From positions 1,116,001 to 1,180,000 of the forward strand of contig CBDCWE010000003.1 of assembly GCA_965223355.1 (NCBI GenBank): 64,000 nt of DNA, read 5' to 3'. The stretch comes from Tectiglobus sp965223355. Its GTDB lineage: Bacteria; Pseudomonadota; Alphaproteobacteria; Rhizobiales; Hyphomicrobiaceae. The notes below the pieces were generated by a model. The model did not search any database. It had not been told where the DNA came from and worked only from the letters and a program-made list of their open reading frames with translations. The position numbers and the translations under genes were made by a program. Below, piece after piece: positions 35,685-45,322 of this stretch (its first letter is position 1; each line of letters begins with the position of its first letter).

Positions 35685-36869
35685 TCATTGCAACGATGCG
35701 GTCACATCTGAACATGCTCTAACAGCCTCGTAGCCGTCAGGTAGATGGCCCTTGGCGAACACCAACTGCCACACCTGGCTGCCGCCAGTCGCAAAAGTCG
35801 CCGCGCAGATCATCAAATAGTACCGCCACATCCGATGGAACGTCTCGGACGATCCCCAAATCTGTGGCCGTTCGACCGTGCGCTCGAGCGATGTCCAGTA
35901 GCGCAGAAAGTTCTCGTGCCAGGCCAATAGCGTCGGCGTGTAGTGAACACCAATGTTGTGGACGTCATGCAGAATGAGCAGTCCCTCCGCCGCGTTCGAC
36001 AATTGCCGCATCGAGGGCAGCACGCCGCCCGGGAAGATGTACTTGTCGATCCAGGAATCGGCCGACGTCACCGACTGATTGCTGCCGATCGTGTGCAGCA
36101 AAAACAGACCGCGTGGTTTCAACGCATCATCGGCCGCCGTCATCAGCCGTTTGTAGTTGCGGTAGCCGACATGCTCGGCCATCCCGACCGAGGCGACTTT
36201 GTCAAACAGACCGCCATGTCGCTCGGGATCGAACTCACGATAGTCCGTGCAAACGACACTGATCGCCAGGTCGGCGAAATTCCGCTTGATGTAGCCGGCC
36301 TGCTCATTCGATATGGTCAGCCCAACCACCTCGACACCGTATCTTTCGGCAGCGTGCTGCGCCAGCCCGCCCCAACCACAGCCAATGTCGAGCAGACGTT
36401 CACCGGGTTGAAGTTGCAGCTTCCGGCAAATCAGATCGAATTTGGCCAGTTGAGCGTCGTCAAGGTTGTCCGCGTCCTTCCAATAGGCACACGAATAAGC
36501 CATTGACGGCCCGAGCATCGCGGCGAACAACTCGTTGCTGAGATTGTAGTGGACATCGGCCATCTGCCGGGTTTGACGTACCGTTTGAACATTCACGAGT
36601 TCGGCCTGCAAAAAGGCAATCGCCGTCCGCCAACCGACATACTTATGTTTCTCCAGACGCTCGGATGTGAGCAGGCGCGAGAAGAACCCGAACAGGTCCT
36701 CACACTCCCACCAACCAAGCATGTAGGCCTCGCCGAGGCCCAACGAGCCTTCGGCAAGAGCACGGGCATAAAACCTCTCGTCTCGGACCTGGAGATCCCA
36801 TGGATTTGGCCCGTTGATCACGATCCCGACGCCCGCGCAAATCTCTTTGATGACTTGCTGTGCATTCAC
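35685..36869 (-). CDS. cfa: Cyclopropane-fatty-acyl-phospholipid synthase
   Basis: 394 residues aligning with E. coli Cfa along its whole length. Family landmarks are EGSLGLGEAYMLGWWEC, HYNLSNELFAAML, YSCAYWKDADNLDDAQ, the SAM site LLDIGCGWGGLAQHAAERYG, VASVGMAEHVG and LLHTIGSNQ. It methylenates cis double bonds of membrane phospholipids, a stationary-phase and acid-stress trait. GTG at 36869 with GCGAGG six bases upstream fits the E. coli N-terminus; an upstream ATG at 36923 is possible. Divergent from larA. Confidence 0.92.
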   Translation of the reverse strand: MNAQQVIKEICAGVGIVINGPNPWDLQVRDERFYARALAEGSLGLGEAYMLGWWECEDLFGFFSRLLTSERLEKHKYVGWRTAIAFLQAELVNVQTVRQTRQMADVHYNLSNELFAAMLGPSMAYSCAYWKDADNLDDAQLAKFDLICRKLQLQPGERLLDIGCGWGGLAQHAAERYGVEVVGLTISNEQAGYIKRNFADLAISVVCTDYREFDPERHGGLFDKVASVGMAEHVGYRNYKRLMTAADDALKPRGLFLLHTIGSNQSVTSADSWIDKYIFPGGVLPSMRQLSNAAEGLLILHDVHNIGVHYTPTLLAWHENFLRYWTSLERTVERPQIWGSSETFHRMWRYYLMICAATFATGGSQVWQLVFAKGHLPDGYEAVRACSDVTASLQ

Positions 36870-37134
36870 GGCAAACCTCGCCAAGTGTGAGTGCCCCCCG
36901 TCCAACCCCAAACGGCACAGCACCTAGCGAAGAAATTGAGACAGATCAGTCTGACGACGTCAAGATTGCATTGAGCATATTGCATCGACCATGATGGCCA
37001 CGACGGTGCATCGCCACGGAGTGGCGAACGAACAAGGATGGGCGCCTTGCGGGGCTTGGTGTATGCTGGCGCCCGTCGCCGTGATGACCGACATGTCGGT
37101 GAACCAATCGAGCGAGGTTGCAGGACGTAAAGTG

Positions 37135-38430
37135 ATGAGCGAGATCGAACTTTTCTATGGTCGCCACGGCCTTAAGCTGCAGCTTCCAGGTGATATTCAC
37201 CCGCGCATCATCCGCAAACGCCCGCTGTCCGTGCCGGCCGACGCCAATGCCGTCATTGACGATGCACTCGACACACCGATTGCTTCTCGCACGATCGAAG
37301 CAGCGGCCACCGGCGCACGCAGCGCCTGCATTCTCATTTGCGACATCACCCGACCGGTCCCGAACGGCTTGTTTCTGCGCAAGATCGTCGATCGCCTTGT
37401 CGCCGGCGGCATCGCGCTTGAGTGCATCACGATCTTGATCGCAACCGGGCTGCACCGGCCCAATCTCGGCGCCGAACTCGCGGAACTGGTGGGTGATCCC
37501 TGGGTCGTCGAGAACATCCGCGTTGTCAACCATGACGCGCGCGATGATGCGAGCCATGTCGACTTCGGCCGAACGCCAACGCGCCAGACGCCGGTGCTGA
37601 TCGATCGCAGGTTCGTCGAAGCCGACGTGAAGATCGCAACCGGCCTGGTCGAGCCTCATTTCATGGCCGGTTGGTCGGGCGGGCGCAAAGTGATTGCGCC
37701 GGGCGTGGCACACCACACAACCATTCGCACCTTCCATTCCGCCCGTTTCATGGAAGACCCGGCCGCAACATCGTGTAACTTGCAAGACAACCCCTTGCAC
37801 GAAGAACAGCTTGCTATTGTACGGATGATCGGCGGTGAAATTCTAGCGCTGAACACCGTCATCGATGAACAGCGCAATCTCGTCTTCGCCTCCTTCGGGG
37901 AGATCATCGAAAGCCATCATGCCGCCGTCGCGTTCGTCCGGGAGGCAACGGCGGTTGGCGTCGATCGCCGCTTCAAGACAATTGTCACGACGGCGGCAGG
38001 TTACCCTCTCGACAAGACCTACTATCAGACCGTCAAGGGCATGGTGACGCCGATCGACATCCTGGCGCCGGGCGGCGACCTGATCATCGTATCGGAGTGT
38101 TCCGAGGGCGTTGGTTCGGCTGAATTCCGCAGGGCTCAGGAGCAATTGGTCAAGCTCGGTGCGGACGCGTTTCTGGCAACGCTGACCGCCAAGTCCTTTG
38201 CCGACATCGACGAATGGCAGACCGAAATGCAACTCAAACCAATGCGCGTCGGCCGCATTGCGCTCTATTCGCCTCAATTGGGCGACGACGGCCATGCCGT
38301 CACCGGCGTTGAACGGATCGATGATCTTGGTGAAGCAATTCGCGCCTCGGTCGCCCGTCACGGCCAAGACGAGATCGCGATCATACCCGAGGGTCCCTAC
38401 CTGGTGCCGTTCTACGTTCCCGGCAGTTGA
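37135..38430 (+). CDS. larA: LarA: nickel-pincer-dependent racemase (lactate racemase family)
   Basis: 431 residues. The residues that bind the nickel-pincer nucleotide and do catalysis in Lactobacillus LarA are all present: His107 (ATGLHRP), His175 (EPHFMAGW), Lys185 (SGGRKVIAPG, the covalent attachment site) and His201 (RTFHSARF), plus DITRP. The reaction is 2-hydroxyacid racemisation or epimerisation; LarA homologues act on diverse substrates, so lactate is not certain. ATG at 37135 is preferred over an upstream frame because the family starts here. First gene of a four-gene lar operon. Confidence 0.92.
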   Translation: MSEIELFYGRHGLKLQLPGDIHPRIIRKRPLSVPADANAVIDDALDTPIASRTIEAAATGARSACILICDITRPVPNGLFLRKIVDRLVAGGIALECITILIATGLHRPNLGAELAELVGDPWVVENIRVVNHDARDDASHVDFGRTPTRQTPVLIDRRFVEADVKIATGLVEPHFMAGWSGGRKVIAPGVAHHTTIRTFHSARFMEDPAATSCNLQDNPLHEEQLAIVRMIGGEILALNTVIDEQRNLVFASFGEIIESHHAAVAFVREATAVGVDRRFKTIVTTAAGYPLDKTYYQTVKGMVTPIDILAPGGDLIIVSECSEGVGSAEFRRAQEQLVKLGADAFLATLTAKSFADIDEWQTEMQLKPMRVGRIALYSPQLGDDGHAVTGVERIDDLGEAIRASVARHGQDEIAIIPEGPYLVPFYVPGS

Positions 38431-38481
38431 TCGTGAAAGTCAAAGGCGAACCATCACGCGCGGCAGCGTTGCGAAACAGTC

Positions 38482-39723
38482 ATGTCATCCGCTCACATTG
38501 AACTCGCCAGCATCTCCACCGTTCACCTGGACGCCGTCGGCGGCGTTGCCGGCGACATGTTCGTGGCCGCCCTGTTGGCTGCGCTGCCTGATCTGCGCAG
38601 CCACTGCCAGGCGGCTGTGAACGCGATCTCACCGCCCCCGGCAACTTCCGTCGGGCCCGTCGACCACCATGACGGGGTCCTCACCGGCCTGCGCTACGTC
38701 GTTGATCTGCCGGCACAAGACCAGGCCGAACACGGCCCTGATCACGGTCACGGTGATCACACCCATTGGCGCAACATTCATGAGATGATCGCCAACAGCG
38801 AACTCGGCAGCGATATCGCTGGCACCGCGATCGCCATCTTCGCACACTTGGCGGAAGCCGAGGCGGCCGTGCATGGCATCGCGGTCGACGCTGTGACCTT
38901 TCATGAAGTCGGCGCCTGGGATTCGATTATCGACATCGTATCGGCGGCCGCAATCCTGACCAAACTTGACCATTGCAAGTGGACGATAGGTGCACTGCCA
39001 CGCGGCCGCGGTCTCATCAGAACAGCGCACGGCATGCTGCCGCTGCCGGCACCGGCCACGCTCAAGCTGCTGCAGGGCTACGCGCTGTTCGATGATGGCG
39101 AAGATGGTGAGCGGATCACACCGACGGGTGCGGCCATCATCAGGTATCTCGGCGCTGAACAGGCGCCCGACCAGACCCCCCGCCGGCTGTTGGCCAGCGG
39201 CACCGGCTTTGGAACGCGCCGGCTCAAACAGCGCAGCAATGTTCTGCGTGCAACGCTCTACGGCCAGCCGTTGGCCACTGTTCGATCCGACACAATCGAA
39301 GTGCTGCGCTGCGAGATCGACGACCAGACCCCCGAAGATCTGGCCATTGCGCTGGCCCATATCCGTCAATGCGACGACGTAGTCGATGTTTGCCAATGGC
39401 CCGTCTTTGCCAAGAAGGGGCGCATGGCAACCGCCGTCCAGGTCCTCGTGCGCGCGGGTGCGCAAGGGCGAATCAGCCGGCAGCTGCTGGAGGAAACCAC
39501 AACCTTGGGCGTGCGCCACAGCTCGGTTGCCCGAACCGTCGTTGAACGTCACAATCTTGAGAGCGCGGACGGCATCCGCGTTAAGGTGGCTGAGCGGCCG
39601 GGCGGGCAGACGCTAAAGGCTGAAAGCGACGACATCAGGCAGCTCACGTCCGCCCGTGCCCGCACGGCTGCGCGCCGGGCAGCCGAAGATCGCTTGCGAA
39701 CCGACGAGGCATCGGATGACTGA
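38482..39723 (+). CDS. larC: LarC: nickel insertion protein for the nickel-pincer cofactor
   Basis: 413 residues. It begins HLDAVGGVAGDMFVAALLAALPD and has a His-rich nickel-binding stretch (DHGHGDHTHW, residues about 87-97). Core motifs are TFHEVGAWDSIIDIV, RGRGLIRTAHGMLPLPAPAT, GERITPTGAAI and SGTGFGTRRL. LarC is a CTP-dependent cyclometallase that inserts Ni into the pincer ligand. In L. plantarum it is made by programmed frameshifting from larC1/larC2; here it is one continuous frame. The stop overlaps the larE start by eight bases. Confidence 0.93.
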   Translation: MSSAHIELASISTVHLDAVGGVAGDMFVAALLAALPDLRSHCQAAVNAISPPPATSVGPVDHHDGVLTGLRYVVDLPAQDQAEHGPDHGHGDHTHWRNIHEMIANSELGSDIAGTAIAIFAHLAEAEAAVHGIAVDAVTFHEVGAWDSIIDIVSAAAILTKLDHCKWTIGALPRGRGLIRTAHGMLPLPAPATLKLLQGYALFDDGEDGERITPTGAAIIRYLGAEQAPDQTPRRLLASGTGFGTRRLKQRSNVLRATLYGQPLATVRSDTIEVLRCEIDDQTPEDLAIALAHIRQCDDVVDVCQWPVFAKKGRMATAVQVLVRAGAQGRISRQLLEETTTLGVRHSSVARTVVERHNLESADGIRVKVAERPGGQTLKAESDDIRQLTSARARTAARRAAEDRLRTDEASDD

Positions 39724-40573
39724 CACGCACGCGAACAGCTTCGCGTTAAAGATCGCTGGCCTTGAACAGGCCGTTGCCCGGATTTCGCCGCTGAGCGTTG
39801 CGGTCTCCGGCGGCGTCGATTCGATGACACTTGCATCCTTCGCCCACCGCACACTGGGCCGGGCAGCCGTCGCCATCGCCCATGCCACCTCGCCGGCGGT
39901 CCCGAGCGCGGCACTCGATCGCATCCGGGCCGTCGCCGCAGCGGAAAACTGGCGCCTGACCATCGTCGATGCCGGCGAGCTGGCCGACCCGAACTATCGC
40001 GCCAATCCGCTCAATCGCTGCTATTTCTGCAAATCCAACCTCTACCGCACGCTTGCCGGCCTTGCAGCCGGCACGATCGCATCCGGTGCGAATTGCGACG
40101 ATCTGGAGGATTTCCGGCCCGGCCTGATCGCGGCCGCGGAACACGGTGTCCATCATCCCTACATTGAGGGCGGCTTTGCAAAGGCCGACGTTCGCCGGCT
40201 CGCCCGCCATCTCGGCCACCACCATCTCGCGGAACTGGCCGCCTCACCCTGTCTGTCGAGCCGCGTCGAGACCGGCATCCCAATTCGCGAGGAAGACTTG
40301 GACTTGATCGACATTGTGGAGGCGTGGTGCCGCGACCACCTCGCACCCGCGACGGTGCGCTGTCGCGTGCGTCGGCACGGTGTGGTTGTAGAACTCGATC
40401 AACAAACGCTTGCCCGTCTGGCGCCCGAGACGATCAGCAAACTTATGCAGGGTCTCGACATTTCGCGGTACGGCCTTGATGTTCGAGATCTTAAGTTCGC
40501 CGCCTATCGGCGGGGCAGCGCCTTCCTCGGCAAACCACGGTCTACCGTCACCAACAAAGGTGAAAGCGTATGA
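39716..40573 (+). CDS. larE: LarE: ATP-dependent sacrificial sulfur transferase
   Basis: 285 residues: N-terminal PP-loop pyrophosphatase domain with LSVAVSGGVDSMTLASFA, and C-terminal sulfur-transfer domain. Cys179 in the ASPCLSSRVETG motif corresponds to the sacrificial Cys176 of L. plantarum LarE. NRCYFCKSNLY carries two more Cys residues seen in many LarE proteins. It adenylates the pyridinium dicarboxylate mononucleotide and converts its carboxylates to thiocarboxylates. It overlaps larC upstream and larB downstream (ATGA), so translation is coupled. Confidence 0.93.
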   Translation: MTDTHANSFALKIAGLEQAVARISPLSVAVSGGVDSMTLASFAHRTLGRAAVAIAHATSPAVPSAALDRIRAVAAAENWRLTIVDAGELADPNYRANPLNRCYFCKSNLYRTLAGLAAGTIASGANCDDLEDFRPGLIAAAEHGVHHPYIEGGFAKADVRRLARHLGHHHLAELAASPCLSSRVETGIPIREEDLDLIDIVEAWCRDHLAPATVRCRVRRHGVVVELDQQTLARLAPETISKLMQGLDISRYGLDVRDLKFAAYRRGSAFLGKPRSTVTNKGESV

Positions 40574-41250
40574 CCCACGACGAAATCAAACTCGACATCG
40601 AGCGCGAGCAGCGTCTCGGCTTCGGTGAAGCCGTGTTCTGCCAGGACAAATCCGCTCAACAGATTGTCGCAATCCTGGAAACCGCAGCTGCCGCCGGCAC
40701 ACCCTTGCTGCTCACCCGGCTGAGGTCCGATGTGATGACAGCCGTGCCGCGTTCGCTTGCCGTCGAACTGGATTTCGACCCTGCTTCGCGCACGGGGTTT
40801 TTCCAGTGGCAGGCATCGACACACGACCAATCACCGGCGGCAACTGCAATTGTCACGGCCGGCACGTCGGACGCCGCAGTTGCGCGCGAAGCGGGACGCA
40901 CGCTCAGGTTTCATCGAACGACACTTTGCTACTATTTCGATGTCGGCGTCGCCGGCCTGTGGCGGCTGTTGACGCACATCGACACAATCCGCAGCCATCG
41001 CGTGATCATCGTCGTCGCAGGCATGGACGCCGCCCTGCCAAGCGTTGTCGGCGGTTTGCTTCCGCAGCCGATTATCGCGGTGCCGACCTCGAACGGTTAT
41101 GGTGCAGCGCGAAATGGCGAAACCGCCCTGGCCTCGTGCCTGACATCCTGTGCGCCCGGCGTGCTCGTCACCAACATCGATAACGGTTACGGGGCGGCCT
41201 GCGCCGCCCTCAGAATCCTGCGAAATCCATCACAGGTTGATCCGGTTTAG
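40570..41250 (+). CDS. larB: LarB: pyridinium-3,5-biscarboxylate synthase
   Basis: 226 residues. The N-terminal part ends LGFGEAVFCQDKSAQQI; the C-terminal AIR-carboxylase-like domain has IVTAGTSDAAVAREA, VIIVVAGMDAALPSVVGGLLPQPIIAVPTSNGYG and the late NIDNGYGAACAALRI. LarB carboxylates and hydrolyses NaAD, the first step of the nickel-pincer nucleotide pathway. With larA, larC and larE the pathway is complete in this operon. No nickel transporter gene is adjacent. Confidence 0.92.
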   Translation: MTHDEIKLDIEREQRLGFGEAVFCQDKSAQQIVAILETAAAAGTPLLLTRLRSDVMTAVPRSLAVELDFDPASRTGFFQWQASTHDQSPAATAIVTAGTSDAAVAREAGRTLRFHRTTLCYYFDVGVAGLWRLLTHIDTIRSHRVIIVVAGMDAALPSVVGGLLPQPIIAVPTSNGYGAARNGETALASCLTSCAPGVLVTNIDNGYGAACAALRILRNPSQVDPV

Positions 41251-41364
41251 GACGGCTCTCCAACAAATTCTGTGCCCACTTGTCGCGCGGCACTCTTCAG
41301 AGTGGCGGAGCGCCATGAGCGATGCCATCGTTTGAGTGCGAATATTAGGAAGTGATGGACAGCT

Positions 41365-41466
41365 ATGCGCAAAAGAGCACGGTTGAATGCAAAAGAGGTC
41401 TTTGTTGCCGTCACTCTCACGCTGTGTGCGGTCATAGCGATTATGGCTTCCGTCGGTGGCAACTGA
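41365..41466 (+). CDS. Possible 33-residue single-TM peptide
   Basis: MRKRARLNAKEVFVAVTLTL continues CAVIAIMASVGGN and stops. The Arg/Lys-rich start followed by an 18-residue hydrophobic helix is typical of small membrane proteins. GGA and GGAC lie 7-15 bases upstream. It stands in the gap between larB and the patatin gene. No homologue recalled. Confidence 0.35.
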   Translation: MRKRARLNAKEVFVAVTLTLCAVIAIMASVGGN

Positions 41467-41508
41467 TTTATACAAGCTTGGCCGGACGATGGCTGCCCGG
41501 ACGGTATC

Positions 41509-42678
41509 TCAACAATTTGCTTTGTAAGGTGAGGCGGGCGCCGCCGCCTCGTGCAGGGGCGACAAATCCATGGTTCCTTGCCGGCCGATCATATCAAAGT
41601 TGTCCGTGAGCCAACTTCGGATCGCGGCCCGTCCGATGTCTCTGAGATGCTTGAGAAAGGCCCACTCGGCATTGAGTTTGGTGGATGCCGGAAACTGGAC
41701 GATCTCCTCACCGCCGACCCTGTGCAAATTGATGCATCGGTAACCCAATCCCGTCAGTTCACCACGGCGCAGACATCGGTTCACGAAGTCGATGTGCCGC
41801 AGTTCCTTGATCAACGGCGCATTGAATGAAATCTCGTTCACACGATCCATGATCTCGCGGGCAGATTTGGGCGTTTTGGCTCGTGTGATCGGATTGACCT
41901 GCACAATCAAAACGTCCGGTGAGGAGCAGCAGTCGAAGAACGGAAACAACACCGGATTGCCCATGTAGCCGCCGTCCCAGTACGCCACCTCGTCGATCTC
42001 CACCGCCTGGAACAGAAACGGCAGGCAGGCGGACGCCATCACGGCCTTCGCCGAAATCTCATCGCCGGTAAACACCCTAACGCGGCCGGTCTGCACGTTG
42101 GTTGCCGAAATGTAGAGCTTGATACACTCACATGCGCGCACATCATCGAAGTTGACTTCGCGTTCGAGCAGCGTTTCCAGGGGATTGATGTTCAACGGAT
42201 TGAATTGATAGGGCGACACAACCCGCGACATCATTTCGAGCGCGGTCAAGGCCGGATTGGCGTCAAGGCTCCAGTTTTGCAGAATGAGATCAAGCGCCGT
42301 GCGCTGGATCGGACTGGCCGCAGCTTCAACACTGATCATCTTCCAGAAGCGGCGCAGAGCAGCACGCGCGGTGTCGGGCCCACCGTTCATCAGCCCCTCG
42401 GCCATCACGATGGCATTGACCGCACCGGCACTCGTGCCTGATATCGCTTCAATTGCAAGTCGGCCATCTTCGAGAAGGCCATCGAGCACGCCCCAGGTGA
42501 AGGCGCCGTGCGAGCCGCCACCTTGCAGCGCAACATTGATGCGCTTGATATTTGCATCGCGCGGCCACTGCCAATGTCCGCGATCGTGTAAATGACCGGA
42601 TGCCAACGTCCGCCTTTCCCGTAGCGTTCCGCAGGCGCGGTCGCGAGCCGCAGCGCCCGCGACTATTGCGCCGTCCAA
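41509..42678 (-). CDS. Patatin-like phospholipase
   Basis: Up to 389 residues; the conserved core starts near residue 44. Motifs: the oxyanion Gly-rich loop NVALQGGGSHGAFTWG, the nucleophile elbow EAISGTSAGAVNA, and the Asp of the Ser-Asp dyad in VAYWDGGYMGNPVL. It should hydrolyse acyl esters of phospholipids or other lipids, or act on PHB-type substrates. The start is uncertain: the frame opens with TTG at 42678 overlapping the end of the upstream dehydrogenase gene, and no good ATG precedes the core. Same strand as the 3-hydroxybutyrate dehydrogenase, likely one operon. Confidence 0.83.
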   Translation of the reverse strand: MDGAIVAGAAARDRACGTLRERRTLASGHLHDRGHWQWPRDANIKRINVALQGGGSHGAFTWGVLDGLLEDGRLAIEAISGTSAGAVNAIVMAEGLMNGGPDTARAALRRFWKMISVEAAASPIQRTALDLILQNWSLDANPALTALEMMSRVVSPYQFNPLNINPLETLLEREVNFDDVRACECIKLYISATNVQTGRVRVFTGDEISAKAVMASACLPFLFQAVEIDEVAYWDGGYMGNPVLFPFFDCCSSPDVLIVQVNPITRAKTPKSAREIMDRVNEISFNAPLIKELRHIDFVNRCLRRGELTGLGYRCINLHRVGGEEIVQFPASTKLNAEWAFLKHLRDIGRAAIRSWLTDNFDMIGRQGTMDLSPLHEAAAPASPYKANC

Positions 42679-43442
42679 CCGCCGTCGATCGAGTAATTCG
42701 AGCCCGTGATCGCAGCCGCCGCATCGCTCGCCAGAAATGTCGCGAGCGCCCCGACCTGATCGACGGTCGCGAATTCACCGCTCGGCTGTTTGGCCAAGAT
42801 CCAGGCCTTGGCCTCGACCTCGGTCAAGCCCTGAGCCGCCGCCACATCCGGCACCTGTTGCTCAACCAGCGGTGTCCAAACGAAGCCGGGGGAGATTGCA
42901 TTGCAGGTAATACCGGTGGTTGCCGTCTCCAAGGCCACCACCTTGGTCAACCCGGCTAGTCCGTGCTTGGCGGCAACGTAAGCCGCCTTGTTGGGTGAGG
43001 CACGCAGAGAGTGCGCCGAACAGATGTTGATCAGCCGCCCCCAGCCGCGCGACTTCATGCCGGGGATGGCAGCCTTCATGGCGTGGAAGGCCGAGGACAG
43101 GTTGATCGCCAAAACGGCATCCCATTTCTCGACCGGGAACTCCTCCACCGGTGCCACATGCTGGATGCCCGCATTGCAGACGAGAATGTCGACCCGGCCA
43201 AAGTCGGCCTCCGTTTGCGCAACCATGTCGGCGATTTGGTTATGGCGCAACATGTTGGCCGGGTTGAACGCGACCCGCGTTCCAAATTCCCTGACTTGCG
43301 CCAGAACCTGGGCATTGTCCTGTTCGCTGCCAAGGCCGTTCACGACGACGTCGGCGCCGCTCCTTGCAAATGCCGCGGCAATCCCCAACCCGATGCCCGA
43401 GGTTGATCCCGTCACGATTGCGACCTTGGCTTTGAGCGTCAT
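42663..43442 (-). CDS. 3-hydroxybutyrate dehydrogenase (SDR)
   Basis: 259 residues, classical SDR: cofactor motif VTGSTSGIGLGIA, NAG (LVCNAGIQHVAPVEEFP), active Ser in NICSAHSLRAS and YVAAKHG with the Tyr-Lys pair. IQHVAPVEEFPVEKW, SAHSLRASPNKAAYVAAKHG and the end EFATVDQVGALATFLASDAA fit the HbdH family, which oxidises D-3-hydroxybutyrate with NAD in PHB turnover. AGAAGGAA precedes the ATG at 43442. The downstream patatin may act in the same lipid/PHB pathway. Confidence 0.88.
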   Translation of the reverse strand: MTLKAKVAIVTGSTSGIGLGIAAAFARSGADVVVNGLGSEQDNAQVLAQVREFGTRVAFNPANMLRHNQIADMVAQTEADFGRVDILVCNAGIQHVAPVEEFPVEKWDAVLAINLSSAFHAMKAAIPGMKSRGWGRLINICSAHSLRASPNKAAYVAAKHGLAGLTKVVALETATTGITCNAISPGFVWTPLVEQQVPDVAAAQGLTEVEAKAWILAKQPSGEFATVDQVGALATFLASDAAAAITGSNYSIDGGWTAQ

Positions 43443-43634
43443 GACATTTCCTTCTTCTTTGATGGCGCGCTGGCGCTCGGATCTGCCCGATCTCGCTCGT
43501 CCCATCGCCTTTCAGAGCGGGCAGGGCGCGCAGACCAAGCTGGAACCGGCCCGCTCTGCCGCGCCCAGGGCCGACATGATCCGGGACCACACCGCTGCTA
43601 TAAGTATACGAGCCATCATCCCAAATCTTTGCAT

Positions 43635-45131
43635 TCAACGTTTGTAGCCCGAGAGCCGGGCGAAGATCACACGCCGCGGTGCACCGGCGCCGGCCGGAAT
43701 GTTCTCGACCGTAATATAATCGATGGTTTCAAATCGCTCACCCACCGCGAACGGAATGCCGCCGACTGCGACAAGCAGCACCGGATCGGGCAGCTTGCCC
43801 CGATAGGGCTGTTTTAGCTGGTAGTGATCGCGCGGCCAGCGCCCCGACATCCAGGCGCGAACAGGTGTCTTGTCGTCGCGCAAATAATAGATCAACTCGG
43901 CCGTGACCGAGCGGTCAAGCGTCAAAATACTGCCAAACGGCTGGCCCGCAGCCTCGGCAGCAGCGAGCTGTTTGCGGGTTTCATCGGCGAGGTTCTGCCA
44001 ACCGAGCGTCCGCGAAAACGGATCTTCGCGATTGGGCAGTCGAAAGCTGCCCGCATTGGCAAACAACAGTGCGATCGCAATCAGAATGGCGGTATGGAGT
44101 ATAAGCGAGGCGCGCAACCAACCCCACGACACGTCACGGATCATCGTCGCCGTCACCAGCACCGTGGCGGAAACGTAGCTGACCGCAGCCCAGTTCGCGT
44201 GCGCGCGCGACAGAAAGGCCTGCACCGTAACAATCACGATCACAGGGGCGGCAAACGCAAACAGCAACCTGTCATTCTCGCCAATGCCGTTCTTGTACCA
44301 GCGCAGCGCAATGATCAGCAATGCTGCAAACAGGATGGGCCCGAAGACACCGAACTGTGCACCGAAGAACTCGACCGCTTTGTGCGGGCGAAACATCACC
44401 CCGCCCCATTTGGCATTGTCCGTCGTGTGCGCAAATGTTGCAAAACCGTTCTGCAGGTTCCAAACGATGTTCGGGGCGATCAGAACCAGGCCGGCGACGA
44501 CTGCAATCCAGAGACGCCGGTCACCGAGCAACGATCTGCGCTTTGGTGTCCACAGCAGGTAGATCATCGCACACAGCACAAAATAGGCCATGGCGTACTT
44601 CGCATTGAGCCCCAAGCCGAGCGCCAGTCCAAGCAACGGTACGGCCCACCATTTCGGCTCGTCATCAAACAGATAGCACAAGCCCAACAGGGCCGCCGCC
44701 CACAACAGCAACAGCGGCACATCGGTCGAAATGATGCCGGCCGACAACGACACACCCGGCAATGTTGCGAACGCAAGGCCGCTCCAGAACCCGACCCGCG
44801 CATCATAGAGTTTCGTCCCGATCGCAAAGATCATCAGCCCGGTGGCCATGTGCAGCAGCGGCGAGGGCAGGCGTACACAGAACTCACTAGCACCGCAGAC
44901 ACTGCTCGACAGCGCGATCAACCAGGCGATTAGCGGCGGCTTCGAGTAATATCCGAACGACGGCTCAGTGCTCCAAGACCAGTACTGCGCTTCATCGAAG
45001 AACAGATCGGTCGCATTGAAATAGAGCGCGGCAATGCGAAACAGCGTGATCACGCCGAGAATGATCACGAGCCAGCGCGCCCACTCGGCGGCCGTGGCCT
45101 CCCCGTCCTGATCAAATACAGCTGGAACCAT
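43635..45131 (-). CDS. GT39-family (ArnT-like) membrane glycosyltransferase
   Basis: 498 residues with about 11-12 hydrophobic segments. The first loop contains FFDEAQYWSWSTEPSFGYYSKPPLIAW, matching the Asp-Glu motif and the YYxKPP pattern of ArnT/GT39 enzymes that move sugar from polyprenyl phosphate to lipid A or glycans in the periplasmic leaflet. The start at 45131 (MVPAVF) has an AAGG site. It is divergent from the GT2/LAB_N pair, which would make the polyprenyl-sugar donor, so the three form one lipid A or surface-glycan module. Confidence 0.87.
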   Translation of the reverse strand: MVPAVFDQDGEATAAEWARWLVIILGVITLFRIAALYFNATDLFFDEAQYWSWSTEPSFGYYSKPPLIAWLIALSSSVCGASEFCVRLPSPLLHMATGLMIFAIGTKLYDARVGFWSGLAFATLPGVSLSAGIISTDVPLLLLWAAALLGLCYLFDDEPKWWAVPLLGLALGLGLNAKYAMAYFVLCAMIYLLWTPKRRSLLGDRRLWIAVVAGLVLIAPNIVWNLQNGFATFAHTTDNAKWGGVMFRPHKAVEFFGAQFGVFGPILFAALLIIALRWYKNGIGENDRLLFAFAAPVIVIVTVQAFLSRAHANWAAVSYVSATVLVTATMIRDVSWGWLRASLILHTAILIAIALLFANAGSFRLPNREDPFSRTLGWQNLADETRKQLAAAEAAGQPFGSILTLDRSVTAELIYYLRDDKTPVRAWMSGRWPRDHYQLKQPYRGKLPDPVLLVAVGGIPFAVGERFETIDYITVENIPAGAGAPRRVIFARLSGYKR

Positions 45132-45322
45132 AGCGCGCCTTGCTAGCTGCCCGTCTCCACCAACAGATCGCCAATGCCGACGGGTTGCAACCGCACGTCC
45201 GACCAGCGCCCGTGTGCGTTGATGTAGCGGCTTGTGGCGATTGCGCAACCCCTTGACGCGTGGCCTCGTGTTCGCCGCTGTGCTAACCCGTGTTACGCAA
45301 CGATCCAAGTCTGTGCCGAAAC

